Counted from the first letter of the stretch, positions 6,619 to 15,481 are shown. The stretch is 47,742 bases of DNA from an uncultured Aquimarina sp. (GCA_947503135.1 CANNCQ010000021.1:1-47742), one strand, 5' to 3'. Numbers and translations are program-made. The notes: a model not told the origin generated them from the sequence alone.

Positions 6619-8906
6619 TAGCGAACAATTAATAGTTTTCCCACTTTAGTTTCTGTTTGATCCTCACTGGTAATAAGTACTAAATAAACCCCTGAGGCCA
6701 CTTTATTTCCGCTAAAAGATTGGGTATTCCATTCAATTAAGCCACTACCAGCTCCATTTATTACAGGATTTTGATCTTCAAAAACTAAATTGCCCTCAAT
6801 ATCTGTAATTTTCACATTGGCTCCGGCTGTTAAGCCTTCAATTCTAACGGTTACATCTCCATATTCTGGGCGTACAGGGTTCGGGAAAATTTTAAGTTGA
6901 CTCAGGTTTTCTTGAGCCTCTATAATTTCAGATCTAAATTCAACAATGCCCCTGGTAGAGCCCATAAATACAGAACCTGTAGAGTTGTCTATACTTAGGG
7001 TTTGAATCTCGTTAGAGGGTAAAGGAGAATTAGCACTAGTAAAGTGTCTTAAAGTTTCTTGCCCGTCAGGTGAAAATTGAAACACACCAGATCCTGAAGT
7101 TGCTACCCACTTATTATTATCTGCATCTACTATAATTTTACTTATAAATTGATCGATTAATAGTTCTTGAGGAATGCCATCATCTAAAAAAATTATAGAT
7201 TCAGCTTCTAGTTGAGCACCTGGCTCAAATAATTGATCAGGGTTAGGAATAACCCTTAAGCCTAGATTAGTACCAAACCATAGTTCACCATTATTATCAA
7301 AAGCTAAAGTACGTACGGTTACGAAAGGAACATTGTTTTCTTCTTCATCGGATAAGGAAATTATACTTCTTGTGACTCTATTAATCCCTACAACTCCACC
7401 AGTTCTTGTTGCTAAAAAAATATTTCCACGATTACTAAAAGCAATATCTGGAGATCTAAAATCTCTCATAATACCATTTAAATCCACATCATCACTTGTT
7501 GGTCCAAATGTGGAAAGGCGTTTAATTAAAATTTCATTATCATGGTTGGTAAACCAAAGGTTTCCATCGTCAGCAAATTCAAGAGCTAGTATTGACGAAA
7601 AAGCCCTAGATGGCCTGAGTTCTATATTACTGTTTTCTGAGGTGAAATTTTCAAACGTATTATTGGTTTCGTCGTATCTTAAAATACCGTCTACAAAGCT
7701 ACTAAAATAAACTTCATTTCTATTTTTTGGATTTATGGCAATATCTACAAGGCGTCTAGAATTATAAGCTTCAAAAGGAATATTAGTCCATTCGTCATTT
7801 CGTAATCTCGATATTCCATTGTCAACCCTTGGAGTATTATCGTTAAATGATCGAGAAAGTGTCCCATATACAATCCATAAGTCTCCTTGTGATGCTTCAA
7901 TTGAAAACGGACTATTATTCAATGGTCCTTCAGGTATGATTGATGTGGGATCACTTAAGTTAAAATTAGCAGTTTTTTGAAGACCTATTTCTTTTTGTAA
8001 AAAGAAGAATTCATCATCGACAAGTTGAAAATCAGATAACTGATTAACCAAGGACTCTTCAAAAGGGACAGTTTGTGAAATTTCAAAATTACTATCTAAA
8101 ATAACGAGTTTTTCATTAAATGAAACTAATAACTGATTTCCAGATGTTGAATAACCTGTAACATTTGAAGAGTCCGTATATACGGATTCAAAGCTTACAC
8201 CATTATATCTAAAAATGGAATTACCGTTACGAGCAATTAACTGCCCTGAGAATGTGATATAATCCTCAAAAATAGTTGGTTGAATTGGATTCCAGTTGCT
8301 AAATTGAATTAAATTTTGATCCCTTTTGTTACCTATAAATGAACCTCTGTTAGCTACAGAAGTTATAATAAAATCGCCTATTACTCCTACGCCTATAATA
8401 TCACTAACTACACTAAGGGAGTCACTTAATAAGTATGTGTTTCTAAAAACATTTGCCTCTAAGTCATATTCTACAATTCCAAACCCTGTAGCAACATATA
8501 AAATACTGCCATCTACAAAAAAAGTATTGATTTTAATTTGATCAGGAGGAAAATTTATTTGTCTTGCAATGTCATTTAACGAAGTAATTTGATTGGTGTT
8601 TTCGTCAATTATTTCAATTAATCCATTACCAAAACCTATAACGATTAATTCTCTATCATCAATATATTCTATTGCACTAATATCTTCGGCAGATAGTCCG
8701 TTAACGGTGGTGAATTGCGTATTGGTATTTTCAGCAATTGAATGTATAAATATAGAATTGTTTGCTGCAGCATAAATATTTGTATCTGACGATGCTACAG
8801 CAACTATATTATTATATGAAAAATGACTTTTCCAGTTTCTGCTAAAATCTTGACTCCATACTATTTGATGAATCAGAAATACAAAGAATGAAATTTTACG
8901 AAACAT
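6618..8906 (-). CDS. porZ: PorZ-like type IX secretion protein with beta-propellers and sorting domain
   Basis: A 762-residue exported protein. It has a signal peptide (cleavage near WSQ), about 640 residues of two-component-regulator-type propeller repeats (for example NLWFTNHDN, ELWFGTNLGLRVI, KWVATSGSGVFQFS, SVFMGSTRGIVEF), and a C-terminal domain of about 90 residues. That domain begins with the type A sorting motif KIFPNPV and ends with VASGVYLVLI...KVGKLLIVR. Length, architecture and position beside recO fit PorZ, an outer-surface component needed for cargo processing by the type IX system in Porphyromonas, where it is thought to bring anionic LPS to the PorU sortase. The PorZ name is inferred from architecture and context. 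Confidence 0.8.
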   Translation of the reverse strand: MFRKISFFVFLIHQIVWSQDFSRNWKSHFSYNNIVAVASSDTNIYAAANNSIFIHSIAENTNTQFTTVNGLSAEDISAIEYIDDRELIVIGFGNGLIEIIDENTNQITSLNDIARQINFPPDQIKINTFFVDGSILYVATGFGIVEYDLEANVFRNTYLLSDSLSVVSDIIGVGVIGDFIITSVANRGSFIGNKRDQNLIQFSNWNPIQPTIFEDYITFSGQLIARNGNSIFRYNGVSFESVYTDSSNVTGYSTSGNQLLVSFNEKLVILDSNFEISQTVPFEESLVNQLSDFQLVDDEFFFLQKEIGLQKTANFNLSDPTSIIPEGPLNNSPFSIEASQGDLWIVYGTLSRSFNDNTPRVDNGISRLRNDEWTNIPFEAYNSRRLVDIAINPKNRNEVYFSSFVDGILRYDETNNTFENFTSENSNIELRPSRAFSSILALEFADDGNLWFTNHDNEILIKRLSTFGPTSDDVDLNGIMRDFRSPDIAFSNRGNIFLATRTGGVVGINRVTRSIISLSDEEENNVPFVTVRTLAFDNNGELWFGTNLGLRVIPNPDQLFEPGAQLEAESIIFLDDGIPQELLIDQFISKIIVDADNNKWVATSGSGVFQFSPDGQETLRHFTSANSPLPSNEIQTLSIDNSTGSVFMGSTRGIVEFRSEIIEAQENLSQLKIFPNPVRPEYGDVTVRIEGLTAGANVKITDIEGNLVFEDQNPVINGAGSGLIEWNTQSFSGNKVASGVYLVLITSEDQTETKVGKLLIVR

Positions 8907-8934
8907 AGTTTTGAGCTTTAGAATTTACAACAGC

Positions 8935-9399
8935 TTATAGTGCCTTTTTTAAGGCTAAAATATAACCTAAGTGTATACCTTCATGGAAATTATTAAAATT
9001 GAATGCATGACTTACAGATTGTAGTTCAAATCCCGTGCTTGTCATATAATTGGAATACTCCTTAAATATATTTGCGTAAATATCTTTCTCTGTTTGTTCA
9101 ATAGTTGAAAATAAAAAGCCTTTTAATTGAATTAATTCATTTTCGGTAGCCTCATGTTTTGTAGAAGTACCTTTTTTGTATAGTTCAATCCACTCTTCAG
9201 GAATATTTTTTTCTAACCCGCTTAAACCATATACTAAGAGTTGTTGCGTAACAACTACGTGGGCGATATTCCAAAATAAGTTATTATTAAAACCTTCGGG
9301 AATTTCATTTAATTTTTCAAGGGTATAATGGTTTAGTATTTTGGCTAATGCCTTGCGATTGATTTTTGTGATTTCGAGTGCGTTTTTTAAATCTTCCAT
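8935..9399 (-). CDS. DinB-family four-helix protein
   Basis: A 154-residue DinB/DfsB-like protein, a four-helix bundle that usually binds a metal through three histidines. Candidate ligands are in NIAHVVVTQQLL in the middle and in the C-terminal FHEGIHLGYI segment. Related proteins include bacillithiol/mycothiol S-transferases and many of unknown function, so the substrate is not assignable. It lies upstream of the porZ-like gene on the same strand and is divergent from the arsC/spx-like gene. Confidence 0.82.
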   Translation of the reverse strand: MEDLKNALEITKINRKALAKILNHYTLEKLNEIPEGFNNNLFWNIAHVVVTQQLLVYGLSGLEKNIPEEWIELYKKGTSTKHEATENELIQLKGFLFSTIEQTEKDIYANIFKEYSNYMTSTGFELQSVSHAFNFNNFHEGIHLGYILALKKAL

Positions 9400-9418
9400 A
9401 GAATAACGAATTTAATAT

Positions 9419-9426
9419 CAAAAATA
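9419..9426 (-). promoter_or_regulatory. Candidate -7 box for the DinB-family gene
   Basis: On the minus strand this reads TATTTTTG, a TAnnTTTG match 20 bases before the start codon. No -33 element is obvious. Confidence 0.4.
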
Positions 9427-9483
9427 TGTTTTTTCTGCCGGATTTCGTTTTCCTTTGTTATTAAAAACTAATAAGCATTTGTA

Positions 9484-9843
9484 ATGAATAAAAAAGTATA
9501 CTATTTAAGTACTTGCAGTACTTGTAAGCGTATTATAAAAGAATTAAACTTAACAGAAGGCTTTGAACTTCAAAATGTAAAAGACAATCCGATATCTGAA
9601 ATTGAATTGGATAGTTTAGTTAAATTCAGTGGTAGTTACGAAAGTCTACTAAATCGCAGATCTGTTCTTTACAGAGAGAGAAAATTAAAAGAGCAAAAAT
9701 TATCAGAAGGAGATTATAAGGCCTTAATTTTAGAACATTATTCTTTTTTGAAACGTCCAATAATACAGGTTGGAGAAAAGTATTTTATAGGAAATTCAAA
9801 AAAGACTATTGAGAATGCAAAAGAATTTATAGAAAATTTATAA
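9484..9843 (+). CDS. ArsC/Spx-family thioredoxin-fold protein
   Basis: A 119-residue member of the ArsC/Spx/YffB family. It has the N-terminal beta strand followed by STCSTCKR, with Cys11 and Cys14 placed as in the CX2C site of Spx-type proteins, and the C-terminal KRPIIQVGEKYFIG segment with the conserved Arg-Pro. ArsC reduces arsenate with glutaredoxin and Spx binds RNA polymerase; Bacteroidota homologues are mostly uncharacterised, and no ars genes lie nearby. The stop codon shares its last base with the start of the EamA transporter gene, so the two are coupled. Confidence 0.88.
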   Translation: MNKKVYYLSTCSTCKRIIKELNLTEGFELQNVKDNPISEIELDSLVKFSGSYESLLNRRSVLYRERKLKEQKLSEGDYKALILEHYSFLKRPIIQVGEKYFIGNSKKTIENAKEFIENL

Positions 9844-10727
9844 TGACAAAACGCCAATTAGCACTTATAGCCGCTAGTTTTGTAGCTTTATTTTATGCCG
9901 CTAACTACAGTGTAGCTAAAGGAGTAATGCCCCATTATGTAAAGCCTTTTGGATTTATATTATTTAGAGTTACAGGAGCTTGTTTATTATTTTGGGTAGT
10001 TGGTGTTTTTGGTCCAAAAGAAAAAATTGAAAAAAAGCATTATCCTCGAGTTTTTTTTGGAGCTTTTTTTGGAATGGCACTTAATATGCTAGCCTTTTTT
10101 TATGGATTAAATTTAACAACGCCTATAAATGCTTCTGTAATGATGGTGATGGCACCTATAATTACATTTATTTTGGCGGTAATTTTTTTGAAAGAAAAAC
10201 TACAAATTAGACGAATTATAGGTTTAATTATTGGTATAATTGGAGCTGTAGTTATGATAGTTTACGGAAAGGGTAATGTTGAAAACGCACCTAATCCAGG
10301 CTTGGGGAATTTTCTAATTTTTATTAATGCCTCGGCTTTTGCAGCTTATTTGGTAATAGTAAAAAAACTTACTCAGCTGTATCATCCATTTACATTTATA
10401 AAATGGATGTACACTTTAGGCGTATTAATGGTATTGCCTTTTGGATTAAATCAGGTTTTAGAAATGCCATTTGAAACCATTCCTCTTTCAGGATATTTAA
10501 GCATAGCTTACGTAGTTGTGTTTGTGACTTTTGGAACTTATTTATTAAATATTTTTGCTATAAAAACATTAAAACCTACAACTGTAGCAGTATTTATATA
10601 TTTTCAGCCTTTTTTAGCATCTTTGTTTGCGACCTTTTTAGGAACAGATTCGATTGATTCTACTAAAATAATCGCAGCATCGTTAATATTTGTAGGGGTT
10701 TACTTGGTAAGTACCAAGTCAAAATAA
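9843..10727 (+). CDS. EamA-family (DMT) transporter
   Basis: A 294-residue polytopic inner membrane protein with about ten hydrophobic helices arranged as two EamA repeats. Each repeat ends in the family motif region, here TTPINASVMMVMAPIITFILA in the first half and LKPTTVAVFIYFQPFLASLFA in the second. Members export amino acids, metabolites or drugs; the substrate cannot be read from the sequence. It overlaps the ArsC-like gene by one base and is six bases upstream of the EptA-like gene, so three or four genes probably share one transcript. Confidence 0.93.
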   Translation: MTKRQLALIAASFVALFYAANYSVAKGVMPHYVKPFGFILFRVTGACLLFWVVGVFGPKEKIEKKHYPRVFFGAFFGMALNMLAFFYGLNLTTPINASVMMVMAPIITFILAVIFLKEKLQIRRIIGLIIGIIGAVVMIVYGKGNVENAPNPGLGNFLIFINASAFAAYLVIVKKLTQLYHPFTFIKWMYTLGVLMVLPFGLNQVLEMPFETIPLSGYLSIAYVVVFVTFGTYLLNIFAIKTLKPTTVAVFIYFQPFLASLFATFLGTDSIDSTKIIAASLIFVGVYLVSTKSK

Positions 10728-10733
10728 AAGATT

Positions 10734-12344
10734 ATGAAATTCAATTATAAATATTCAGCTAGTTTATTTTTATTGGGTTTACCTTTTTTGTTGTTTTCAG
10801 CCTTGAGCATTTTTTATTTTGAAGACAAAAAAGAATTGACTAAAGAAATAATAGCTTTTATGTTATTTAATGTTGTTGTTTGGAGTCTTTACTTTTTAGT
10901 TTCTCGAAAAAAGCAAAATAGAATATTGGCTTTTACATTTATGTTATTAGTCTCTACCATTAGTCTTGTAAAATTAGGATTTATTCATTTATATCATACT
11001 AAAATTTCAGGTTCTGCATTATTTGTAATCTTTGAAACTAACAGAAATGAAGCTATTGAATATCTAAATACGTATTTAGATGTTAATTTGCTTCTGCTAT
11101 TGCTTTTGCATTATATACCATTACTCCTCCTCCTCTTTTTTTATAAAAAGAAAGAAATTTTTTACAGTTCTAAAAAAAAAACAAGAGTGTTTTTTTTAGT
11201 TATTGTAATGTGTTTGAGTATTTATCAAATACAAAAGAGATTTTACAATCAGGATTTGTTTTTTAGAATCTATAATTCATATCAAGGGTATTCAAAATAT
11301 AAAGAGGGACTTACTAATCGATTGAGTAATCCCAAACCAGTTGTTAATGGTCGTGTATTTTCTAAAAATGAGGAAACACAAACTCATATTGTAATAATTG
11401 GAGAGTCCCTTACGAAACATCATATGAACTTATATGGTTACCCAAGGAATACTAATCCTGAATTAGAAAAAATAAAAGACGAATTAGTAATATTTGGAGA
11501 TGTAATAAGCCCGCATACACATACAATTACTTCACTAGAAAAAATTTTAACACTATCAAGTTTCAGCAGTCCAAACCCTGAAGATAATTTGTCAATAGTT
11601 CAGTTGGCAAATCTAGCAGGATATGATACTTATTGGATTTCAAATCAAGAGCCTATTGGTATTACAGAAACAATCCCAACAATAATAGGAAATGCTGCAG
11701 ATTCAAAATACTGGATGGAAACAGAGAATTTTTATGCAAAAATTCATGATGGTAAATTACTCCCTCAATTAAAAAAAATATTAGACAAGCCAAATAAAAG
11801 AAAAGTAGTGTTTTTGCATATGATAGGAGTTCATGGAACATATGATAAGCGATATCCAGCAAAGTTTAATTATTTTAAAGACACGCCTCCTAACATAATT
11901 TCAAAATCAAGTAGAGCCATAAAGTATACTAATTATTATGATAATGCTGTACGTTACAATGATCATGTTGTGAGTGAAATAATTTCTTTAATTAATAAAA
12001 AAAACATCAACAGTTCCGTGGTTTATTTTTCGGATCATGGTCAGGAAGTATTTGATACTATCAATTTTATGGGACATAATGAATATAATTCAACAAAGCC
12101 CATGTATGAAATTCCATTGATTTTTTGGTTTTCTCCAAAGTATAAAGCATTCAATTCTCTAAATCTAAAAACTATAGAAGATTATAAAAACAGAAAATAC
12201 CAATTAGAAGATTTTCCACATGTTTTTGCAGATTATACAGGGATTCATTTTTCTGGTTTAGATTTTAAAAAAAGTATATTAAATAAAAGGTTTGTTTACA
12301 AGGATAGAATAATTAAGAATGAAATTAATTATGACGATTTATAA
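10734..12344 (+). CDS. EptA/CptA-like phosphoethanolamine transferase (sulfatase fold)
   Basis: A 536-residue inner membrane enzyme. The first 160 or so residues hold about five transmembrane helices; the rest is a periplasmic alkaline-phosphatase/sulfatase domain. The nucleophile region reads GESLTKHHMNLYGYPRNTNP (Ser225 where EptA has Thr, as in GES-type branches). Metal-site motifs SDHGQE (Asp434, His435) and GHN (His448) follow. Such enzymes move phosphoethanolamine from phosphatidylethanolamine to lipid A, core sugars or other glycans, which can alter cationic-peptide resistance. The true acceptor is unknown. The gene overlaps the following GDPD-like gene, implying coupled translation. 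Confidence 0.87.
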   Translation: MKFNYKYSASLFLLGLPFLLFSALSIFYFEDKKELTKEIIAFMLFNVVVWSLYFLVSRKKQNRILAFTFMLLVSTISLVKLGFIHLYHTKISGSALFVIFETNRNEAIEYLNTYLDVNLLLLLLLHYIPLLLLLFFYKKKEIFYSSKKKTRVFFLVIVMCLSIYQIQKRFYNQDLFFRIYNSYQGYSKYKEGLTNRLSNPKPVVNGRVFSKNEETQTHIVIIGESLTKHHMNLYGYPRNTNPELEKIKDELVIFGDVISPHTHTITSLEKILTLSSFSSPNPEDNLSIVQLANLAGYDTYWISNQEPIGITETIPTIIGNAADSKYWMETENFYAKIHDGKLLPQLKKILDKPNKRKVVFLHMIGVHGTYDKRYPAKFNYFKDTPPNIISKSSRAIKYTNYYDNAVRYNDHVVSEIISLINKKNINSSVVYFSDHGQEVFDTINFMGHNEYNSTKPMYEIPLIFWFSPKYKAFNSLNLKTIEDYKNRKYQLEDFPHVFADYTGIHFSGLDFKKSILNKRFVYKDRIIKNEINYDDL

Positions 12345-13062
12345 AAAAATACTGTTAATAATCTGTTTTGTTTTAGCTTGTTGCCTTTACAGGTTATCCC
12401 CATATAAAATAGACTTTTTGGGTTATTATTCTTCTAAAATAGGTGCTCATCAGTGCAACACTATTTTTAAATTAAAATCCGCAAAAAAATTCTATAAAAT
12501 AATTGAACTGGATTTGGTTTATGATGAAAACAAAAAAGTTTTTGATATCTATCATTTTCCAGATAAATCAACAGGGCTTTATTTAAATGAATATTTAGAG
12601 GCGGTGAAGAAGATAGATAAAGAACTTTTTTTATGGTTTGATATTAAAAATTTAAAGAAAGATAATGCTAGAATAATTTGTGAAAAAATCACAACACTCT
12701 TAATTAAATATCAAATATCAAAAAATAATGTATTGATTGAATCAAGATATCCAAAGTCTTTAAGTTTATTCATAGAAAGGAAATTTAAAGCTTCATATTA
12801 CTTACCTAGTTTATTTCAATTATCTAAAGATAAATTAGATTTAGAGACTTTAAAAATCAAAAATATCTTAGAAAAAAATCCAGAAATGGCGATATCGTTT
12901 AGCCATGAAAATTACGATATCATAAAAAAACAGTTCCCCGATCAAGAGAAATATGTTTGGTCTTTAGTAAGGTTTGTTAATCCATATTATTTAAGAACAC
13001 GATCTATTTTAAATGATGATTCAGTAAAAATTGTTTTAATGGGTTTTAAGCCTGTATTTTAG
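12331..13062 (+). CDS. Membrane-anchored GDPD/FAM151-like protein
   Basis: A 243-residue protein (an ATG at 12319 would add four residues). A hydrophobic N-terminal anchor ends in LACC, possibly a weak lipobox. The following region resembles glycerophosphodiester phosphodiesterase or FAM151-type TIM barrels: GAHQCNT (His40), IELDLVY (Glu59, Asp61), YHFP (His75), then LFLWFDIKNL and NNVLIES strands. These are the expected general acid/base and metal positions, but HRG is replaced by AHQ. The assignment rests on motif order only. The start lies inside the preceding EptA-like gene, so the two are translationally coupled. Both genes look more AT-rich than their neighbours. Confidence 0.65.
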   Translation: MTIYKKILLIICFVLACCLYRLSPYKIDFLGYYSSKIGAHQCNTIFKLKSAKKFYKIIELDLVYDENKKVFDIYHFPDKSTGLYLNEYLEAVKKIDKELFLWFDIKNLKKDNARIICEKITTLLIKYQISKNNVLIESRYPKSLSLFIERKFKASYYLPSLFQLSKDKLDLETLKIKNILEKNPEMAISFSHENYDIIKKQFPDQEKYVWSLVRFVNPYYLRTRSILNDDSVKIVLMGFKPVF

Positions 13063-13073
13063 TTAGCTCAAAG

Positions 13074-13568
13074 CTAATTTGATATATTTGATAAATCAAT
13101 ATTTATTGGCTGAATGCCCTCTAGTCGCATATTTTTGGGATCTAAGGTTTTGAAATCGTCAGAACGATCTTTACGCATTAGCTTTTCTGTAATTTCTTTA
13201 TGTGGAAGTGTAATTCTTCGAGTGTGCATATCAATCCAAGTGCCAGTCATAATTCCTCGGGCAAAATTATCGCCCTTGTGATTGTAAAAGTTGTGACGTA
13301 TTTCATAAAAAGTCCCGTCTTCACTTAGGCCAGAGACTTCTTGACTCACATAGATTGGTTTTCCAGGGAATACTTCTTTAAAATAATGAATTTGCTCTCT
13401 TAAAACTACAGGACCCAATGCCCATGTTTTTAAATTCGCATAGCTCACACCATTGGTAACCATATATTTCATTCTTGTAGCACTCATTAAATTCATATAA
13501 GCGGAGTTTGCTAAATGTTGATTAGGATCTAAATCACTCCAACGAATTTCCATTTTATTTAAAAACAT
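13074..13568 (-). CDS. Acyl-CoA thioesterase, hotdog fold (4HBT family)
   Basis: About 164 residues with the 4-hydroxybenzoyl-CoA thioesterase pattern: EIRWSDLDPNQHLANSAYMNLM, where the Asp and the His-Leu-Ala-Asn stretch form the active-site helix. REQIHYFKEVFPGKPIYV and the later GIMTGTWIDMHTRR strands follow. The substrate is unknown. The frame can be opened at a TTG at 13580, but the first ATG is at 13568, and a candidate -7 box at 13578-13585 would place transcription start just before it. A second ATG at 13553 is also possible. It converges on the GDPD-like gene with 11 bases between stops. Confidence 0.88.
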   Translation of the reverse strand: MFLNKMEIRWSDLDPNQHLANSAYMNLMSATRMKYMVTNGVSYANLKTWALGPVVLREQIHYFKEVFPGKPIYVSQEVSGLSEDGTFYEIRHNFYNHKGDNFARGIMTGTWIDMHTRRITLPHKEITEKLMRKDRSDDFKTLDPKNMRLEGIQPINIDLSNISN

Positions 13569-13577
13569 AGCTTTCTT

Positions 13578-13585
13578 CAAATTTA
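13578..13585 (-). promoter_or_regulatory. Candidate -7 box for the thioesterase gene
   Basis: On the minus strand this reads TAAATTTG, an exact TAnnTTTG match. It would give a very short leader to the ATG at 13568 or about 20 bases to the ATG at 13553, and it argues against the TTG start at 13580. Confidence 0.4.
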
Positions 13586-13670
13586 TACCTAAAGATACTT
13601 AATTTCATTATGCGCTCATAGTATTGATGGATTTTAAGTAATATATAGCGCTTTATTAACGCGAAAAGCA

Positions 13671-13704
13671 AATTCATAATTCATAATTCTCAATTCCTAA
13701 TTTA
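13671..13704. repeat. Short degenerate tandem repeat upstream of lysS
   Basis: About four imperfect copies of an eight- to nine-base unit, AATTCATA / ATTCATA / ATTCTCA / ATTCCTA, lie immediately upstream of the lysS -7 box. It may be a simple slippage product; no function is shown. Confidence 0.45.
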
Positions 13705-13710
13705 GATGAT

Positions 13711-13718
13711 TATCTTTG
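13711..13718 (+). promoter_or_regulatory. Candidate -7 box for lysS
   Basis: TATCTTTG is an exact TAnnTTTG match, 20 bases before the lysS start codon, the usual spacing in this phylum. No TTG lies at -33; the AATTC repeat occupies that place. Confidence 0.55.
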
Positions 13719-13737
13719 CGCTTCTTAAAAGTATACT

Positions 13738-15429
13738 ATGCAATTATCCGAACAAGAATTAATCCGTAGAGACAAGCTTAAAACACTTCGCGAAATGGGG
13801 ATCAACCCTTATCCAGCAGATTTGTTTCCTTTAGATCATACTTCTAAAAGTATTAAAGAAAATTATGAAGAAGGAAAGAAAGTAATTATTGCCGGTCGTT
13901 TAATGCGAAAAAAAATACAAGGAAAAGCTTCTTTCGCTGAAATTCAAGATTCAGAGGGGCGCATTCAAGTATATTTTAATAGAGATGAGATTTGTACAGG
14001 AGAAGACAAAACAGCATACAACGATTTGTTTAAGAAATTACTTGATTTAGGTGATTTTATTGGTGTTGAAGGAGAATTGTTTACCACCCAAGTAGGGGAG
14101 ATAACTGTTTCAGTAAAAGAATTTAAGCTTTTGAGTAAAGCTCTGAAACCATTACCATTACCTAAAACAGATAGTGAAGGCAAAACTTACGACGAGTTTA
14201 ATGATCCTGAATTGCGTTACCGCCAACGGTATGCAGATTTGGTTGTTAATCCTCACGTTAAAGAGGTGTTTGTAAAACGAACCAAGCTTTTTAATGCTAT
14301 GCGACAATTTTTTAACGATCGCGAATATTTTGAAGTAGAAACTCCTGTATTACAACCAATCCCAGGAGGAGCTTCAGCACGTCCATTTATAACACATCAC
14401 AATTCATTGGATATTCCGTTGTATATGAGGATTGCCAATGAATTATATTTAAAAAGATTAATTGTTGGTGGTTTTGATGGGGTGTATGAATTTTCTAAAA
14501 ACTTCCGTAATGAAGGAATGGACCGTACGCACAATCCGGAGTTTACAGCTATGGAGATTTATGTAGCTTACAAGGATTACAATTGGATGATGGATTTTAC
14601 CGAACAACTTTTAGAGCACTGCGCAATTGCTGTAAATGGAACTTCGGAAGCCACTTTTGGAGAACATACCATAAACTTTAAAGCGCCATACGCTCGAGTA
14701 ACTATGGCAGACTCAATTAAGCACTTTACAGGATTTGATATTACAGGAAAATCCGAAGAAGAACTTTTTAAAGCCGCAAAAGAGATGGGAATCGAAGTGG
14801 ATAAAACCATGGGTAAAGGAAAGTTAATCGATGAGATGTTTGGGGAAAAATGTGAAGGGAATTACATCCAACCAACATTTATTACCGACTATCCAAAAGA
14901 AATGAGCCCATTGTGTAAAACACACCGAGATAATCCTGAATTAACTGAGCGTTTTGAATTGATGGTTTGTGGGAAGGAAATAGCCAATGCCTATTCTGAA
15001 TTAAACGACCCAATAGATCAGTTAGAACGTTTTGAAGCACAATTAAAATTAGCCGCTCGCGGAGATGATGAGGCAGGAGAGTTTATAGATTACGATTTTG
15101 TACGCGCCCTAGAATACGGAATGCCACCAACCTCTGGTTTAGGAATTGGCATGGATCGATTGATTATGTATTTGACAAATAACCAATCGATACAAGAGGT
15201 ATTATTTTTCCCGCAAATGCGCCCAGAAAAGAAAACCGTAGCTTTAACTGATGAAGAAAAAGCGGTTGTGGCAATCTTAAAGAAAACTTCGCCTATCGAT
15301 TTAAACGAGCTAAAAGCACAATCGGGCTTAAGTAATAAAAAGTGGGATAAAACTATTAAAGGGTTAACTAAAAACAAAGTAGCCACTGTAACTAAAACAG
15401 AGGGTGGGCTTTTAGTGGATTTAGTGTAA
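13738..15429 (+). CDS. lysS: Lysyl-tRNA synthetase, class II, with C-terminal extension
   Basis: Charges tRNA-Lys with lysine in the cytosol. The N-terminal OB-fold anticodon domain spans roughly residues 50-150. The class II core carries motif 2 (FRNEGMDRTHNPEFTAMEIY) and motif 3 (GLGIGMDRLIMYLTN). The canonical enzyme ends at FPQMRPE; here 66 further residues follow (about 498-563). They read like a small winged-helix or helix-turn-helix unit: helix EEKAVVAILKK, helix LNELKAQSG, helix NKKWDKTIKGLTKNK, then a short hairpin. Bacteroidota LysRS proteins are generally longer than the E. coli enzyme, so the tail is probably a lineage trait. It is monocistronic or pairs with the next secreted-protein gene. 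Confidence 0.96.
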   Translation: MQLSEQELIRRDKLKTLREMGINPYPADLFPLDHTSKSIKENYEEGKKVIIAGRLMRKKIQGKASFAEIQDSEGRIQVYFNRDEICTGEDKTAYNDLFKKLLDLGDFIGVEGELFTTQVGEITVSVKEFKLLSKALKPLPLPKTDSEGKTYDEFNDPELRYRQRYADLVVNPHVKEVFVKRTKLFNAMRQFFNDREYFEVETPVLQPIPGGASARPFITHHNSLDIPLYMRIANELYLKRLIVGGFDGVYEFSKNFRNEGMDRTHNPEFTAMEIYVAYKDYNWMMDFTEQLLEHCAIAVNGTSEATFGEHTINFKAPYARVTMADSIKHFTGFDITGKSEEELFKAAKEMGIEVDKTMGKGKLIDEMFGEKCEGNYIQPTFITDYPKEMSPLCKTHRDNPELTERFELMVCGKEIANAYSELNDPIDQLERFEAQLKLAARGDDEAGEFIDYDFVRALEYGMPPTSGLGIGMDRLIMYLTNNQSIQEVLFFPQMRPEKKTVALTDEEKAVVAILKKTSPIDLNELKAQSGLSNKKWDKTIKGLTKNKVATVTKTEGGLLVDLV

Positions 15430-15481
15430 TAACTTGATAGCTATTTAAATATATATTATATTGGATCTCAAATAAAATAAA

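Noticed and set aside
7333..8775. Reading frames on the plus strand opposite the PorZ-like gene
   Set aside because: They have low-complexity Ser/Leu/Ile composition and no start signals, and the minus-strand frame has clear repeats and a sorting domain.
13063..13077. Small hairpin TTAGCT-CAA-AGCTAA between the GDPD-like and thioesterase genes
   Set aside because: The stem has only six pairs with low GC and no T run, too weak to call a terminator.
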